Shown in pieces: positions 1 through 10,819 of a stretch of 30,810 nucleotides of DNA. The stretch covers positions 151,890-182,699 of the forward strand of contig NW_003126890.1 of assembly GCF_000003605.2 (NCBI RefSeq), given 5' to 3'. The first letter of the stretch is position 1, and each line of letters begins with the position of its first letter. The DNA is from Saccoglossus kowalevskii. Its lineage: Eukaryota; Hemichordata; Enteropneusta; Harrimaniidae. A program made the translations under genes and the position numbers. The notes below the pieces were generated by a model that worked only from the letters and a program-made list of their open reading frames with translations, was not told the origin of the DNA and did not search any database.

Positions 1-83
1 TAGTGTGTCTACAAATCAAAATAACCTGCCAGTCACTTACTGGTCTGTCTACAAATCCAGATAACCTGCCAGTCACTTACAGG
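1..83. repeat. 40-bp tandem repeat, two visible copies, cut by window edge
   Basis: A unit containing ATAACCTGCCAGTCACTTAC occurs at 21-40 and again at 61-80, exactly 40 bp apart. Flanking bases (GTCTACAAATC) repeat with the same spacing. Two mismatches are visible between copies. More copies may lie to the left of the window. Confidence 0.85.
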
Positions 84-2849
84 TCACAACCTACCAATGT
101 ACATAGGTAACTTTGTGATCGATGCTTACAAGCAAAACAGTTTTTCCAGCTTTGCAAAAAATTAAATTCAAGCCATACAGTCGAATTTTTATGCAACTAT
201 GCCTCAACAGGAATATACTCACCCTAGAGCTCAGTAAAGAACCCATTGCCCTTGGCTTTGTCACCCTACTCTTTTTAACCAAACACCGCCGAGTAGACCA
301 TCAACACCAAAACAGATGCAAAACCAGTTTTACTTGGCAAAGCAAGTAATCTGACTAATCCCTTAGGTTTAAAAGGCATTTTAGTTTCTTTGTGTTCATA
401 CAGTGATCGGCCTGAATACAACTAGTGAGACACATTGACTAGAAAAAGACCTACAAAGGAACATGTAGGAAATCCATTGACATTTAAAAACATATTCTAG
501 TCAGCTGACAATGTTCACAGACAGCACTTTATTATCTACTATCATCCTCTCTGAGGACAGTAATTATACAGTTCTAAATGCAGGTCACGCCCAGATTGAC
601 CTTTCCGTGACCCTCAAAGTATTTTCTACTAGGTCACTTTGCCATCCAATTTTGTCTGCATTTTTTGGGTGAATGGATATCAATAGGAACAATTAACTGG
701 AACAGAAAGCCATTGTTAACATAAGCAGACAATGACCAATCATAAATACATGGGAAGAAGTACAAGGAATACGAAACATTTTGCATATAGTTTAAATATA
801 ATTTGCATAAATTAAAGCAGGAGCCAAATACTAGTAGTAACCTTTTAAACAACAGTTAACAAACACAAGATGTTTTGTTCTTCTAAGAACTATTGTTCAC
901 CCCTATGTTGAGAGACCAGCATGACAATCTACCCAAGGGTCTCAGCATCTACTTGAACCATGTAGTACCATGGATGTGTTGAAAACAAAGCGATACAGTT
1001 GTGCGGTAATGCAGTGTTTCTGGAATGAATATTATTTTCATGATTTCGTGACTCAATGTTTACATCGCTACATTCCTAAGAACTGCATGCGGAACTATGG
1101 GCGACAACTAGAGCATTCACAAACTTACATGCATATATTGTCATCGGCAGATATGCATGACGTGTTTGTTATTACAATCCAACCTCTCAGCTTACTAATT
1201 GTTACAGGAATGCTAGGACAAAACCTGTAATGCCAAATAAATCTTGTGTTTCTCCTAGCATGCAATCCTCTTATAATACTTATTGCAGCTACCCATGCAA
1301 AGGAAAGTAACAAAGTGGACATCTTTAACTTGAGAACTACCGAGCTTGACAAATCTGCATCTGGGGACGATATACGAACCAGCAGTAATTTTACAAGTGC
1401 ATTGAACATGGATAATTTCCATCGACTTTGATTAAAAAAATATCTTGAACTTTTTAATAGTCAAGATCTCCTGGAGATCTTCCCAGGCATGTTAGTCTAT
1501 TATTGTATAACAATGAACGCATACAGATTTATAGAGTTCACAGACATGGCTGTAAGCTGTACCAAGTTTGCTTGGCAATGCTTACTTGCTGCATTACACC
1601 TAGTATATAACCTTCCTATGTCAGATTGACTTGAGCCTCTAGAGATGCATCAATAGTCTAGTATATTTTGCACAGCATGTCTAATATCACCTTGATGACT
1701 AGTAGTACAACAATTGAGGTTAGACAACTTAAATTCAAGTACTTGTATGTTTCAATGTAATCGTTGAATACTTGCCATCCATGACCGCCAACATTAGTTA
1801 TATAGATGAAAGGTATTTGAAATTTTTATCGACCAGGAATTAACATAACTAAGTGTTATTGTTGGGTTAGGTACCAGATGTGAATTACTACTCCATCAAA
1901 TGTATATTATGGATTTAAATTTATTTTTGCCAGCCCAGACTGACACTTGTAAACAAAGCAAAGAATGATGGATTGAATTTCAAGCATTCCAGATGGAGGC
2001 TAAGCATCTTGGGTAAGAGTCAGAGCGTGTGATGGTTAGAGAATTTTGAAAGAACACTGGAGATCAAACTGTTATCTCCACCACCACCACCACCACACCC
2101 TCCCACACCCACCCCAACAGATCCCACCCCATTAAACCTTGATCAAACCTTTAGTACAAGTTCTTATCAACAATTGTCATAAGACATATATGCACCCTGG
2201 ATAAATGTTTTGTTATTGTCTTATACAAAGGGTCGTGTATTTAATAGCCGGGTTTGACCTATAAACCACACATATGTCAAACATACCATGTTTGTTGCAA
2301 TGTCAACAACTGATGAAAGATAAAAAAAGTAGTTTATCCACTGGTAATAACAAAACAATGGTGATGTTTACTCACCAAATTACTTATAGCCATTCTGAGA
2401 TCTATTCAGACAGACAGTTGGCAAGATTGCTTACAACTTTACAAAACGCTTCGGTTTTTGTCCAATTTAGACTCAACATCTCATTTGATTACACATGCAC
2501 AGTTTATACAATGTATCATTTCATTTTCATACTCTCTGAGCATTCATTAGAATATAAAAATAATGCATTTTGATGTGTTTTAAAATTTCCTGAATTACAC
2601 ACAACATAGATAAACAAGAAATGAAGTTATTGAATGTACACAAAGTTTGCAAATCAAGATGATCAATCTTGTGAAAAAGTGAATCACACACAGCAAGCCA
2701 TCTGTCAAGCAGTGCCACTAAGTCTAGAACAATGTAAACCCTAAGTGTTTTGCTGAGTTGTAGGGCATCCTGCTAGCTGACTGTCTGAATAATTCTAAGA
2801 ACTGCTGTTATGCAGCAGTCACTAAGATCACTACTAAGTAAACTGTTAT
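84..2849. other. Downstream intron of the smoothelin-like gene; no gene seen
   Basis: AT-rich sequence with short AT-driven open frames only. I looked for the next smoothelin exon on the minus strand (a reversed ERR.IRAA core after a pyrimidine-AG) and did not find one. It contains a short CCA microsatellite near 2078-2096 followed by a C-rich stretch to about 2130. Nothing else stands out. Confidence 0.5.
2078..2096. repeat. (CCA)n microsatellite
   Basis: Six CCA units in a row, followed by a cytosine-rich degenerate continuation (CACCC words) to about 2130. Noncoding context. Confidence 0.85.
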
Positions 2850-2855
2850 ACTCAC
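2850..2855 (-). promoter_or_regulatory. Splice donor of the smoothelin-like exon
   Basis: On the minus strand the exon end ATG is followed by GTGAGT, a near-consensus U2 donor. The downstream intron runs to the left edge of the window without a recognisable next exon, so it is at least 2.8 kb. Confidence 0.7.
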
Positions 2856-3206
2856 CATCTTGGTTAAAACTTCTTCATCCTTGATGTTCTCTATCTTTGG
2901 ATGATTTTCTTTCTCTTTCAACTTGGTTTTCTCTAATTCTAGCTCATCTTCCGTTTGATTCCTATGCCTGTATCGAGTTCTGGGTGCCTTGCTTTCATCC
3001 CCACTACTATGCCATGCATCTCCATCACTGTCAGCGTTTCCGTGCCGACGAAGTTTCTCTACTCTTGGTTGTCTCAGATCCTCAGAGTCTTTGTTGGTTG
3101 ATGGTTTGACGTTATTGTTGTTATTATAGTTTTTCTCAGCTGTCTTCAACTCTCGTATAGCTGCTCGAATTTTTCTTCTTTCTCCATATTCTGAAGTAGT
3201 GTCCAG
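2856..3206 (-). CDS. Internal exon of a smoothelin-like gene (partial CDS, 117 codons)
   Basis: This exon reads right to left. The upstream intron ends in a pyrimidine-rich tract and AG (plus-strand CT at 3207-3208), and the exon is followed by a GTGAGT donor at 2855-2850. It is 351 nt, open throughout, phase 0 at both ends. The first ~22 residues contain EYGERRKIRAAIREL, which from memory matches the conserved ERR.IRAA.REL core of the smoothelin domain (Pfam Smoothelin family, actin-associated cytoskeletal proteins of muscle). Residues ~23-88 are a low-complexity, charged linker with an asparagine run. The end, rich in Glu/Lys and probably helical, closes with DEEVLTKM, which resembles the residues just before LD in a smoothelin domain. 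Family members usually carry a C-terminal calponin-homology domain; none is in this window. The open frame continues into the intron to a stop at 2808, so intron retention would truncate the protein. Family assignment is by motif only; the coding call is firmer than the name. Confidence 0.72.
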
Positions 3207-3222
3207 CTAAAAAGACAAAATG
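3207..3222 (-). promoter_or_regulatory. Splice acceptor and pyrimidine tract of the smoothelin-like exon
   Basis: Read on the minus strand, the bases before the exon are TTTTGTCTTTTTAG, a clean polypyrimidine tract plus AG. The next codon, CTG, is in frame with the remaining 116 codons. Confidence 0.7.
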
Positions 3223-4027
3223 AAGCAACCACTATAAATACACGAAGAGTAAAAAAAATAAAATGCAAAGCACACATGATGTTTCTGTTATAGCGCCCTC
3301 ACTCTGTAGCAAAATACAAGGTACATAATTTCAAAAAAATCTTTCATCATTTACCTTAAGATCTCATCAAAATGATAATGATAAAATTATTTAAACTATT
3401 CAATATGTAGATTTCTTTATTTTCACTTAGAATTTATTTCCACTACTTTAGCTGATGGAATGGAACAGTGAAAATAAAATCCAGCATAAATACCTTTTTT
3501 TTATTATATTTTACATTCAACTCATCAAAAATCAGTGATAAGAAACATCATGCATAACAGCAAAAAAGTCTCTTCAGCTAAGACTAATTTCATCTTAAAT
3601 AAAATAAAGTATTGTAGAGTAATATTCAACATAAATCTGAATACACATGTATGCAATTCTATGGATGTTCAAAATTCATGTTTTCTGTTAAAGCACTTGG
3701 TAAACATGTTGAAATACTCCAGTGAAAAATTCTGTATAGACATAAAACAAATACAGTCCAGTGAATTCTGAAAAACTGAGGCATCATTTTATTTTGATAC
3801 ATTTCAAGCAATGCTGTTGAATTTTTTATAACATGAACATGGTGCAGTGCACTATGAACACGTTGGTTTATGAATAATACTAGACCATAATGTCAGTCTA
3901 CAAACAATTGATATCAGGTGACAACCTCACAAGAATAGATCTAACAATACATGTATATTTCTATCTCTGAATATAATTTTAGATAGTTCCCCATAATACC
4001 CTGCAATTACTTGTTACACTGACTGGT

Positions 4028-4040
4028 CCCCCCCCCCCCC
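4028..4040. repeat. Homopolymer C13
   Basis: Thirteen consecutive cytosines, a likely length-polymorphic and error-prone site for sequencing. Confidence 0.9.
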
Positions 4041-5992
4041 TAGATGCATGCACATTTGTGTGAAAACACAGCTCTATGTCTATGGAAAGGTCAACACAGG
4101 CCATCAAAATATAAATTATATGTAGACACTGTAAATTTATCGTTTCTCACCATGTGGTCATAATTATTTCTAAACTAAGGATTTTTCATCCATATTAGCA
4201 TATAGACTGGGTGGTCACACTGACAGGGATGTGGATTTTGCTCTTTACATACTTTTATGGACACCGCCATTTGGAATTGTTGAAACTTAAATCACTGAAG
4301 TGTTACAAGTATTGTATGCAACTGTACGGTCATAGTTTTATAACATACATGCTTTATAACTGGAGCATCTTTAATATACATGACTGCATAAAATCAATTA
4401 CAATTTGACTTTAGTTAGATCGCAGACACACTTCTGTTTTTTATCTAAATATACATGCTACTACATATAATAGAGCAAATATGGTACACGTGTAGGAATT
4501 CAGTGGCACATTTCAGGTGAGAAAACTGCAAATTGAAAGAGAAAAAACAGCAAAATTTGAGAGATCGCAGAATTTGATTATGACCATACTACCAATTAAG
4601 CTACCAGATGTAGGTTTCCATAAGTAGATTGGGGTCATGACCTTCAATCCGTTAATATCCTCATCCCAAAAAGCTGTGGAGGACTTGACTTGAAGTGAGG
4701 AAGCAAACTTTAATTGCTCGCCATGTATGGTTATGTATTTTGTCAAAATTGAGCTGACCGTTTTTGGTAATGATTTCTCATTGTCTAGCAACATGCTCAC
4801 TAAATTGTGCACAATACTAACCATGATTTTGTGTCTAATTGTACTGTATGCAGATACTTAATTCAGATACATATACAGTGTAGTATCAAACTTAATTATT
4901 ATTTTCATTGAAAAGCATTAACCTTCAAGTACAAGGCGGTATATTATATTTCACAACATCAGAAATTTATATTTGATCTGAGAAACAAAATGACGTGCAT
5001 CTAACGTATTTACCAAGTTTAAACAAAATGCATCCATATACAACCGAAATCCAGTTCCGGACTGGCAGATGTACTTTTAAGCATACAATGGTTGCCAATC
5101 GGCCATGTTGAATCAGAAATCGGATGTGCTCAAGCTTTGAAAAATAATGAAGAAGTTTTCAGAAATGTCTTGGTGATTACAGTGAAAATGTATTGAATTT
5201 CACCACCCAGTAATTACTGTACAGTTTAAAAAACATGACAAAACAATATGTTTGTGGGGAGGAGGGGGGTACCAACTAAGCACAAGGGACATCCTTTTGC
5301 ATAAAACATCTGTTAGTCTGTTATGTATCTATTAGGCAAAAATAAAATCCCATTAGACAAATTTAGCGATAATTTTTGGTTACCCCCAACCTTTTTTTAG
5401 GTCAATATCCTTATGCTACCCAAGAGTACAATTTATTACAATATGAATAAATTCTGGGTATTTACATTTATGAGTAGGCTTCTAACTTAAATCAATGAAT
5501 TTGATGCTAAATCTGTGATGTGTGTCAGTATTAACCAATGTCTGATTTGTTTACACCCAGTGTGTAATAAAAGAAACATATGTTTTGCTTTTCAAACTAA
5601 ATAGACCAAGCCTGATATAATATTCTATGACAACAATATAACGGCAAGATGACGTCAAACATGGTATCTATGGCAACTAGCACAGTGATGCATGCACACA
5701 TTTACTGCACAGTTCACACACAATGTCTAATTTTATACTACACTATCTCAATATTGCTAAAAACATTACTGAAGGTCGAGAGAAAAAAAATAGTGTTTCT
5801 GAAAAATAGATACATGTACACATAGATGAATTAATGTGTTATTCTTTGCATTGTATGCAAATACCAAAGTATTGAATAATTATGATATTAATTATGCAAG
5901 CTGTCACTAGTCTTAATTATTCAAAACCCAAATATTTATAATTCAATTTACAAGGACATTTATTTTTACCAGACGTGGTTTCAGTGACAATT

Positions 5993-6005
5993 TGACCTTT
6001 GACCT
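5993..6005. promoter_or_regulatory. Perfect DR1 element (nuclear receptor type)
   Basis: TGACCT-T-TGACCT is two exact hexamer half sites separated by one base, the arrangement recognised by HNF4- and RXR-type nuclear receptors in animals. The match is exact, but a single 13-bp site in intronic DNA may be chance or part of an old repeat. Confidence 0.35.
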
Positions 6006-6100
6006 GAGTGAGCATTATTCACCATGACCAATATAGTCACTCCCACCCCATGATTCAACTATACAGGCAGTATATGTATCAAATTGAATATACTGTATTT

Positions 6101-6192
6101 CTTCTATTAATTAATATGCTTACGTAAATTACATCAATTTTTCTATGGTCAAAAAACATAAGTAATAATTTAATGATTCAGTATACAATAAA
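6101..6192 (+). repeat. Dispersed repeat family, copy 1
   Basis: It shares TACGTAAATTACA and TTTTCTATGG with the copy at 20665-20750. It shares CTATGGTCAAAA and TTTAATGATTCAGTATA with the copy at 8815-8893. The order of shared words is conserved, so these are diverged copies of one short interspersed element. No terminal repeats are recognised. Confidence 0.6.
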
Positions 6193-7860
6193 TTAATAAA
6201 ATATGGAAAAAGATCGGATAAAGACTGAGTTAACAACAACAACAACTAGGACAGATATTTTCCCCTCATATACCTTTTCTTTAATCTAATTATAATCAGG
6301 CAAAGTGATAAAACCCAAAACATTGTTTCTACCTATTCTACCCACATGGAAATAAAACTACATTTTTCAATTGACAATATTTTAAAAAGCCATGTTTTAA
6401 TGCAATAAATACAGTGCTAATGTAGCCAAGGTATTATTTTTTGGTCAAGGCAGATCAGATTCATCACAGCGTAATTTGCATACCAAAGAAACACCTTAAT
6501 TACCTTTATCATATTCATAGTTTTTGTCCTAAATTGGCTCTATTTTTTATTCAACCCCTACACTAATACCATGGGGAGAACCTTGTATCAGTAAAGGACA
6601 GTGGACTGTCAGCCACAGGTTTTAAAATAAAAGTAGACAGGTTCGCTCACAGTTTGTAGTTTCACAGTTTGTTTTCCATGCAGTATGTAGAGACAATATA
6701 TTTTACAATACTCTGTGTTGCAAAGGCACATTCTCATTTGTACCATGTGCTGTCCAGTTATCGGGCAATAACTGGCAGTGCTTGGAGTTCAATGAACGAA
6801 CGCAGAGAAGATTGCGCATAAATCAACAATATCCAATGTTTGCCTACATTTGAAAGGATCAATTTAACAACAAACCCATTATGATTCGTGCACGTTAAGA
6901 AATTCTGGTCACTTTCTCCTGCATGTTTTCACATACCATTTGCTTGTGACTCCTGGTTTCCTCAAGGCACCCATTCCATGTACTGTGAAATACTTTATTT
7001 TACCTGGAATTAATTTTTGCTGAAAAGACTTTTCGGTGTTTTGTATTTTTCACTGATTTGTGACTGAGTTGAATGTAAAATATAGGAAAAAGATATATTC
7101 GCTGGATTTTATTTTCACTAAATCAAGCGAAAAAGTGTTTTCCAGTATATACAATTTTTCAACAGTTTGGGTTATTATTATTGAAATAAAGGACTTGATT
7201 CTGATACAGAAACATACTAGAATTGACCAAGTGCTGTTCAAACCAGACTATAATTATATAGTTTTTACTGAGCTTAGATATTATAGGACACAAGGTACAT
7301 TTTTATTTTGTTTCAAATATTCTATTTCATTCCTGTATGATAGACAACACTTATGAAATCCAACTTCCAAGAAGACTAAGGTGTGAAAAAGTTAGTTCAC
7401 TGATAAGCCATGCCTCAAAAGAAAGTGTCACCACTGGGAGAATGTATTATAATAGAGGGCTATGACTTGTATTTGTCTGAATAAGAGCAAACGCTGATCT
7501 ATAGAGAGGGACTTGTGGCTGAATGAATCAAGGTTAGAACAAACAAATACTGGGTTTAAATGGGATTACGAGTGACTTGAGTCTGTCTGAGGTTAGATCA
7601 TTAACTACTTCAATTTTCATGCATAGATGCAGGATTTTTGATAAGACACAAATATATTGTCTGTCAAGAAAAAGATTGTTGACCTTAAGCCAGCAAGTAT
7701 TTAGTAGATTTCTTTACAGTCTTTGTATATTGTAAGATAATTTGTGCACCCCCTTGCAGCTATTGGTTTGGTCCCAGAGGGGGAAGGTGTTTAGCAACTT
7801 TTCATTCTAGCAGTCACAATTGTAGATACACGCACAGCACTAAGCCTCAGAGATTAGTAG

Positions 7861-8420
7861 GCATACGTATACACACAGGTCAGGCAAACCGTATGAAGTG
7901 GCCATAAAAATCAACCAATGACGTAAATTGATTTGAAAAGGTTCATCAAACAAAGATTTCGGTTTCCAAAGATCTCGACTTGGGATTCTTAGCAGGTCAA
8001 CATTGGTCACGGTACTTTCAAGCTAAGCGCTGGAAACCAACGTACAACATTACAATAGTACTTATTGCATTTTGTTGTCAGAGTTTGTTAATTGTTCTCC
8101 ACGAATACTCCACTTTTTGTGGAGGCACAATGGTATATAAAGGCAATTACAAGGTCTTCCTGTCTGGTGGCACGATATCTTTATTGTGGTTCTTAATAGG
8201 GATGAGACCGGGTGTAGCCCGTATAATAGTACCTGCATGCCCTCTCAATGTAAGCATGCCTTGTTAACCAAGACGAAATAGCAGAGAGTGTCAAACACAA
8301 ACGGGGCAATTGTCACGGCAACCAACAAACACCTGCAGAGTGATAATAAATATGTATTTTAAGAGAAGATTGTCTTTTTAGTGAACAAAATTTAGCTCAA
8401 ACCAAATATTCACGACCTCA
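7861..8420. promoter_or_regulatory. CpG-retaining patch with TATA box; candidate internal promoter or enhancer
   Basis: Sixteen CpG in 560 bp, against 2 in 12001-13000 and 11 in 4981-5980. It includes TATATAAAGG at 8134-8143, a perfect 6-bp stem hairpin CTCCAC-TTTTT-GTGGAG at 8108-8124, and a CRE-like TGACGTAA near 7919. A plus-strand open frame of 95 codons across it has a non-ATG start, no domain I know and no clear splice sites. The CpG retention suggests either an unmethylated regulatory element or a conserved/young sequence; which one cannot be decided here. Confidence 0.35.
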
Positions 8421-8656
8421 TTATGAAAGTCTTTATTTTTTTAATGAATGGGGCACACAGGCCAGCTCCAACTTTCCAAACATTTTTTAATATCCTCGAT
8501 ATAGAGATAACGATGCTTATAACTGCTTATAACAGATTGTCAGGCACAGACGATAGAAAACTGTACTTTCTTTGGGATGGCCAACTTTTCACTTATTGTC
8601 AAATGCTGCACTTGCTTTATAGTGTTGAATGCTCATTATGTAAATAATAGAGGTGT

Positions 8657-8715
8657 GGCTACGGTCAAAATAGGTCAAGTTTCAATGATCCAGTATACTA
8701 TATAATGTAGTTTTG
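8657..8715 (+). repeat. Dispersed repeat family, copy 2 (diverged)
   Basis: CTACGGTCAAAATAGG, then CAATGATCCAGTATA, parallels CTATGGTCAAAATAAG, then TAATGATTCAGTATA, 185 bp downstream. Both are followed by a similar TTGGGTTTATAT / TTGGTTTATATG stretch. Copies 2 and 3 may be a local tandem duplication. Confidence 0.5.
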
Positions 8716-8814
8716 GGTTTATATACACTCCTATTAGAGATGCGCAAATATGGGAAATAGACAAACAAAGGATATTTAATTACTGTACACATTATACATG
8801 CATGACGAATGCTA

Positions 8815-8893
8815 TCCTCTATTAGTAGCACATGCACATGTTTCTATGGTCAAAATAAGTAATACTTTAATGATTCAGTATAAAATTAATGCA
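8815..8893 (+). repeat. Dispersed repeat family, copy 3
   Basis: It begins with CTCTATTAGTAGCA, shared with the copy near 20665, and continues with CTATGGTCAAAATAAGTAA and TTTAATGATTCAGTATA, shared with the copy near 6101. It links the two other copies, which do not share all the same words. Confidence 0.6.
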
Positions 8894-9540
8894 ATTTTTG
8901 GTTTATATGTGCACTTCTTTTGGAAAAGCGCTTTCTTTAGAGCAAATAAACTAAGGATACATGTATATATGGTTTGGGCTATACCCCCTAAATACATGTA
9001 GCATGGACAGTAAGTCTCTGATCAAAATTCAGATTTATGCCTGTCCATCCATTCTTTTTTGTGACTAATTTATTGAGGGTTGTCTGCTAAAGGCTCAATA
9101 AAAAATTTTTATCTCCACCACGGACCTCTGTTAGTAATAAATTCTATGGAAATACAACTATTAATGAGGGTGGTCTTGAAGCAAAAACCTGTGTTTGTAC
9201 AAACACCAATTTTAACAACTTCCTAGAAGAGGCATTTTTCTGTACCATCAAAGCTTGAATGCTTTTCATGTCAACTTGTCTTTCTAAGTTAATACTCTTC
9301 TACATAATATCACATGGTGTTACAAGTCAATAATGTACTTTACTACCCAGACAGGAAACCATACATGTATGTCCCGGATCATCGATTGAAAAATATGCAT
9401 TATTAATAAGTTGTTACTAAATATACTTTTTGAAACTTCAATTAATTGCGTGCCTCATCTTACAGTTTTAATACTGCATCCAAACTCCAAAACATGATAG
9501 AGAAATTTATTTCATAACGACTTAATTTACTGATCTTTGT

Positions 9541-9690
9541 TTAATTCAAACGAGAGGGAACTGAGTCCCAAGCGATGATAACAACACACGATAAAAGCGC
9601 AAACGTTCATGGGAATACGCTTGTTTGTAAACAATGACACGCTATGGCCATCTGACACATGCACAGGTGATGACTCCTCCGCTTCAAGTT
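9541..9690. promoter_or_regulatory. CpG-retaining patch with forkhead-type site; candidate enhancer
   Basis: Eight CpG in 150 bp in otherwise CpG-depleted DNA. At 9622-9633 is TGTTTGTAAACA, whose complement TGTTTACAAACA fits the forkhead (FOX) consensus, directly followed by ACAATG (SOX-like). A minus-strand open frame (9527-9745, 72 codons) covers the patch but has no acceptor upstream and no known motif, so I prefer a regulatory reading. Confidence 0.3.
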
Positions 9691-10283
9691 TGAGATACAA
9701 AGTCACATATTTTACTTTTGTTTCATGTAACAGTTTATGATCCATATATACAGGAAATTATTAGTAAAATAGAATAACTTTAAATAGCTAAAGTGGAACA
9801 CTTAACCTGACTTTTCTGTCTGTGAACCTCTCAGTGGTTTAACATTCAAATTAAATCCTTTTCAGACAATATGTACTTACATGTACTTGTAGTTACAATA
9901 AAGACAACTTTTTAATCAAAATACAATTCTAAGTTCTCCAAATTGATGCGTACACATACTTTTTTTTCAAAATTGCCCTTAAATTGTGCTTATGTTTTGA
10001 TTTTTCATAAGAATTTTTTTTTTTTTAAATTCAAACAAACATTTCTTTTTTTAAAAAGCTGTGACACACGCATTTTAATAGAAGCAATAACAAGATGAAT
10101 AATTTTTTCCTAGGCCTTAGTTTGGTTGCATTGAGAGACCTGCTGACATTGTGTGACCACGAAGATCACCCTGACTGGCAGCATTATAGCATAGGATACA
10201 ATGCACAACAATGAAGGCATGACTGGAATAAATTAGTATAGCCTCCCTACCATTGGTATGCAGAAAAGTCACAACATCCCCCA

Positions 10284-10297
10284 GTTGCCATGGTGAT
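10284..10297. promoter_or_regulatory. X-box-like (RFX-type) palindrome 1
   Basis: GTTGCCATGGTGAT resembles the RFX consensus GTTGCCATGGCAAC, differing at three positions of the right half. Two similar 14-mers follow at 10734 and 10806. Confidence 0.35.
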
Positions 10298-10473
10298 GCA
10301 GATTGAAATGTTATGCCCATTCTCCAACTGCATGCAAAATGAGGCTTCAATATTTGTTGAATATTAAAAAGAACGTATGCTATGCTAGAAAAGATGCATA
10401 ATTTATGGTACATCTATCTCCATTGAGTCTCAACCATACACAAACACAGACTTGTATTCCATTCCTTTTTCAG

Positions 10474-10636
10474 ACATTGGAATTTCAACTCAACATTCCT
10501 GGAGTGCAGAAATTGGAGAGATGGCATAGAAACAGCCAGACACGCTTCAGGGGTATTTATAGGCAGGAGAGAGTAGAAGAGGTGACCCAGCAGGATACAA
10601 ACAGGAAATACATACAACATGACAAAGTGGTCCAAG
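10474..10636 (+). CDS. Possible plus-strand exon, unknown product
   Basis: A pyrimidine-rich stretch ending CAG (to 10473) precedes an open segment that ends at AAG followed by GTATAC. In the frame continuing from 10405 it would encode a charged 54-residue segment that includes FRGIYRQERVEEVTQQ. The base composition is richer in G+C and purines than the surroundings. I recognise no domain. It would be nested, on the opposite strand, in the intron of the smoothelin-like gene. The donor is mediocre and the length is within what chance can give. Confidence 0.2.
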
Positions 10637-10733
10637 GTATACTTTACTATATTGCATACCAGTTGACTGATCCTAAAAATATTAATCACCATTATATAAC
10701 AAGAAGTTTGTCAGAAGGTTGAAACACATCATT

Positions 10734-10747
10734 GTTGCCATAGCGAT
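10734..10747. promoter_or_regulatory. X-box-like (RFX-type) palindrome 2
   Basis: GTTGCCATAGCGAT keeps the GTTGCCAT left half of the RFX consensus; the right half is weaker. Confidence 0.3.
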
Positions 10748-10805
10748 AGAAGGATCATTCTTCATTTAAGCCGGGAATGATATATTATTATCAAGTGGCT
10801 GTGTG

Positions 10806-10819
10806 GTTACCATGGTGAC
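10806..10819. promoter_or_regulatory. X-box-like (RFX-type) palindrome 3
   Basis: GTTACCATGGTGAC is an almost perfect inverted repeat (GTTACC / GTCACC around ATGG) and resembles the RFX/X-box site. It is the most symmetric of the three. Confidence 0.4.

Larger units (their letters stand above)
3223..7860. other. CpG-poor intronic sequence; no exon recognised
   Basis: About 4.6 kb of AT-rich DNA upstream of the smoothelin-like exon. CpG count in 4981-5980 is 11, well below expectation for its base composition. It contains a 13-base cytosine run (4028-4040), an AAC microsatellite (6232-6246), a DR1 nuclear-receptor-type site (5993-6005) and one copy of a dispersed repeat (about 6101-6192). A 103-codon minus-strand open stretch at 4513-4824 has no recognisable domain and no convincing splice sites. 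Confidence 0.5.
8421..10283. other. Intronic sequence between the candidate regulatory patches; no gene
   Basis: Outside the repeat copies at 8657-8893 and the 9541-9690 patch, I see only AT-rich sequence with T runs (13 T at 10014-10026) and several ATACATGTA words. No splice-bounded coding stretch was recognised. Confidence 0.5.

Noticed and set aside
4513-4824. 103-codon minus-strand frame
   Set aside because: No domain recognised, no pyrimidine-rich acceptor before it, composition like neighbours.
7980-8267. 95-codon plus frame with hydrophobic segments
   Set aside because: Non-ATG start, no splice context, no family resemblance; the region is better explained as a CpG-retaining noncoding patch.
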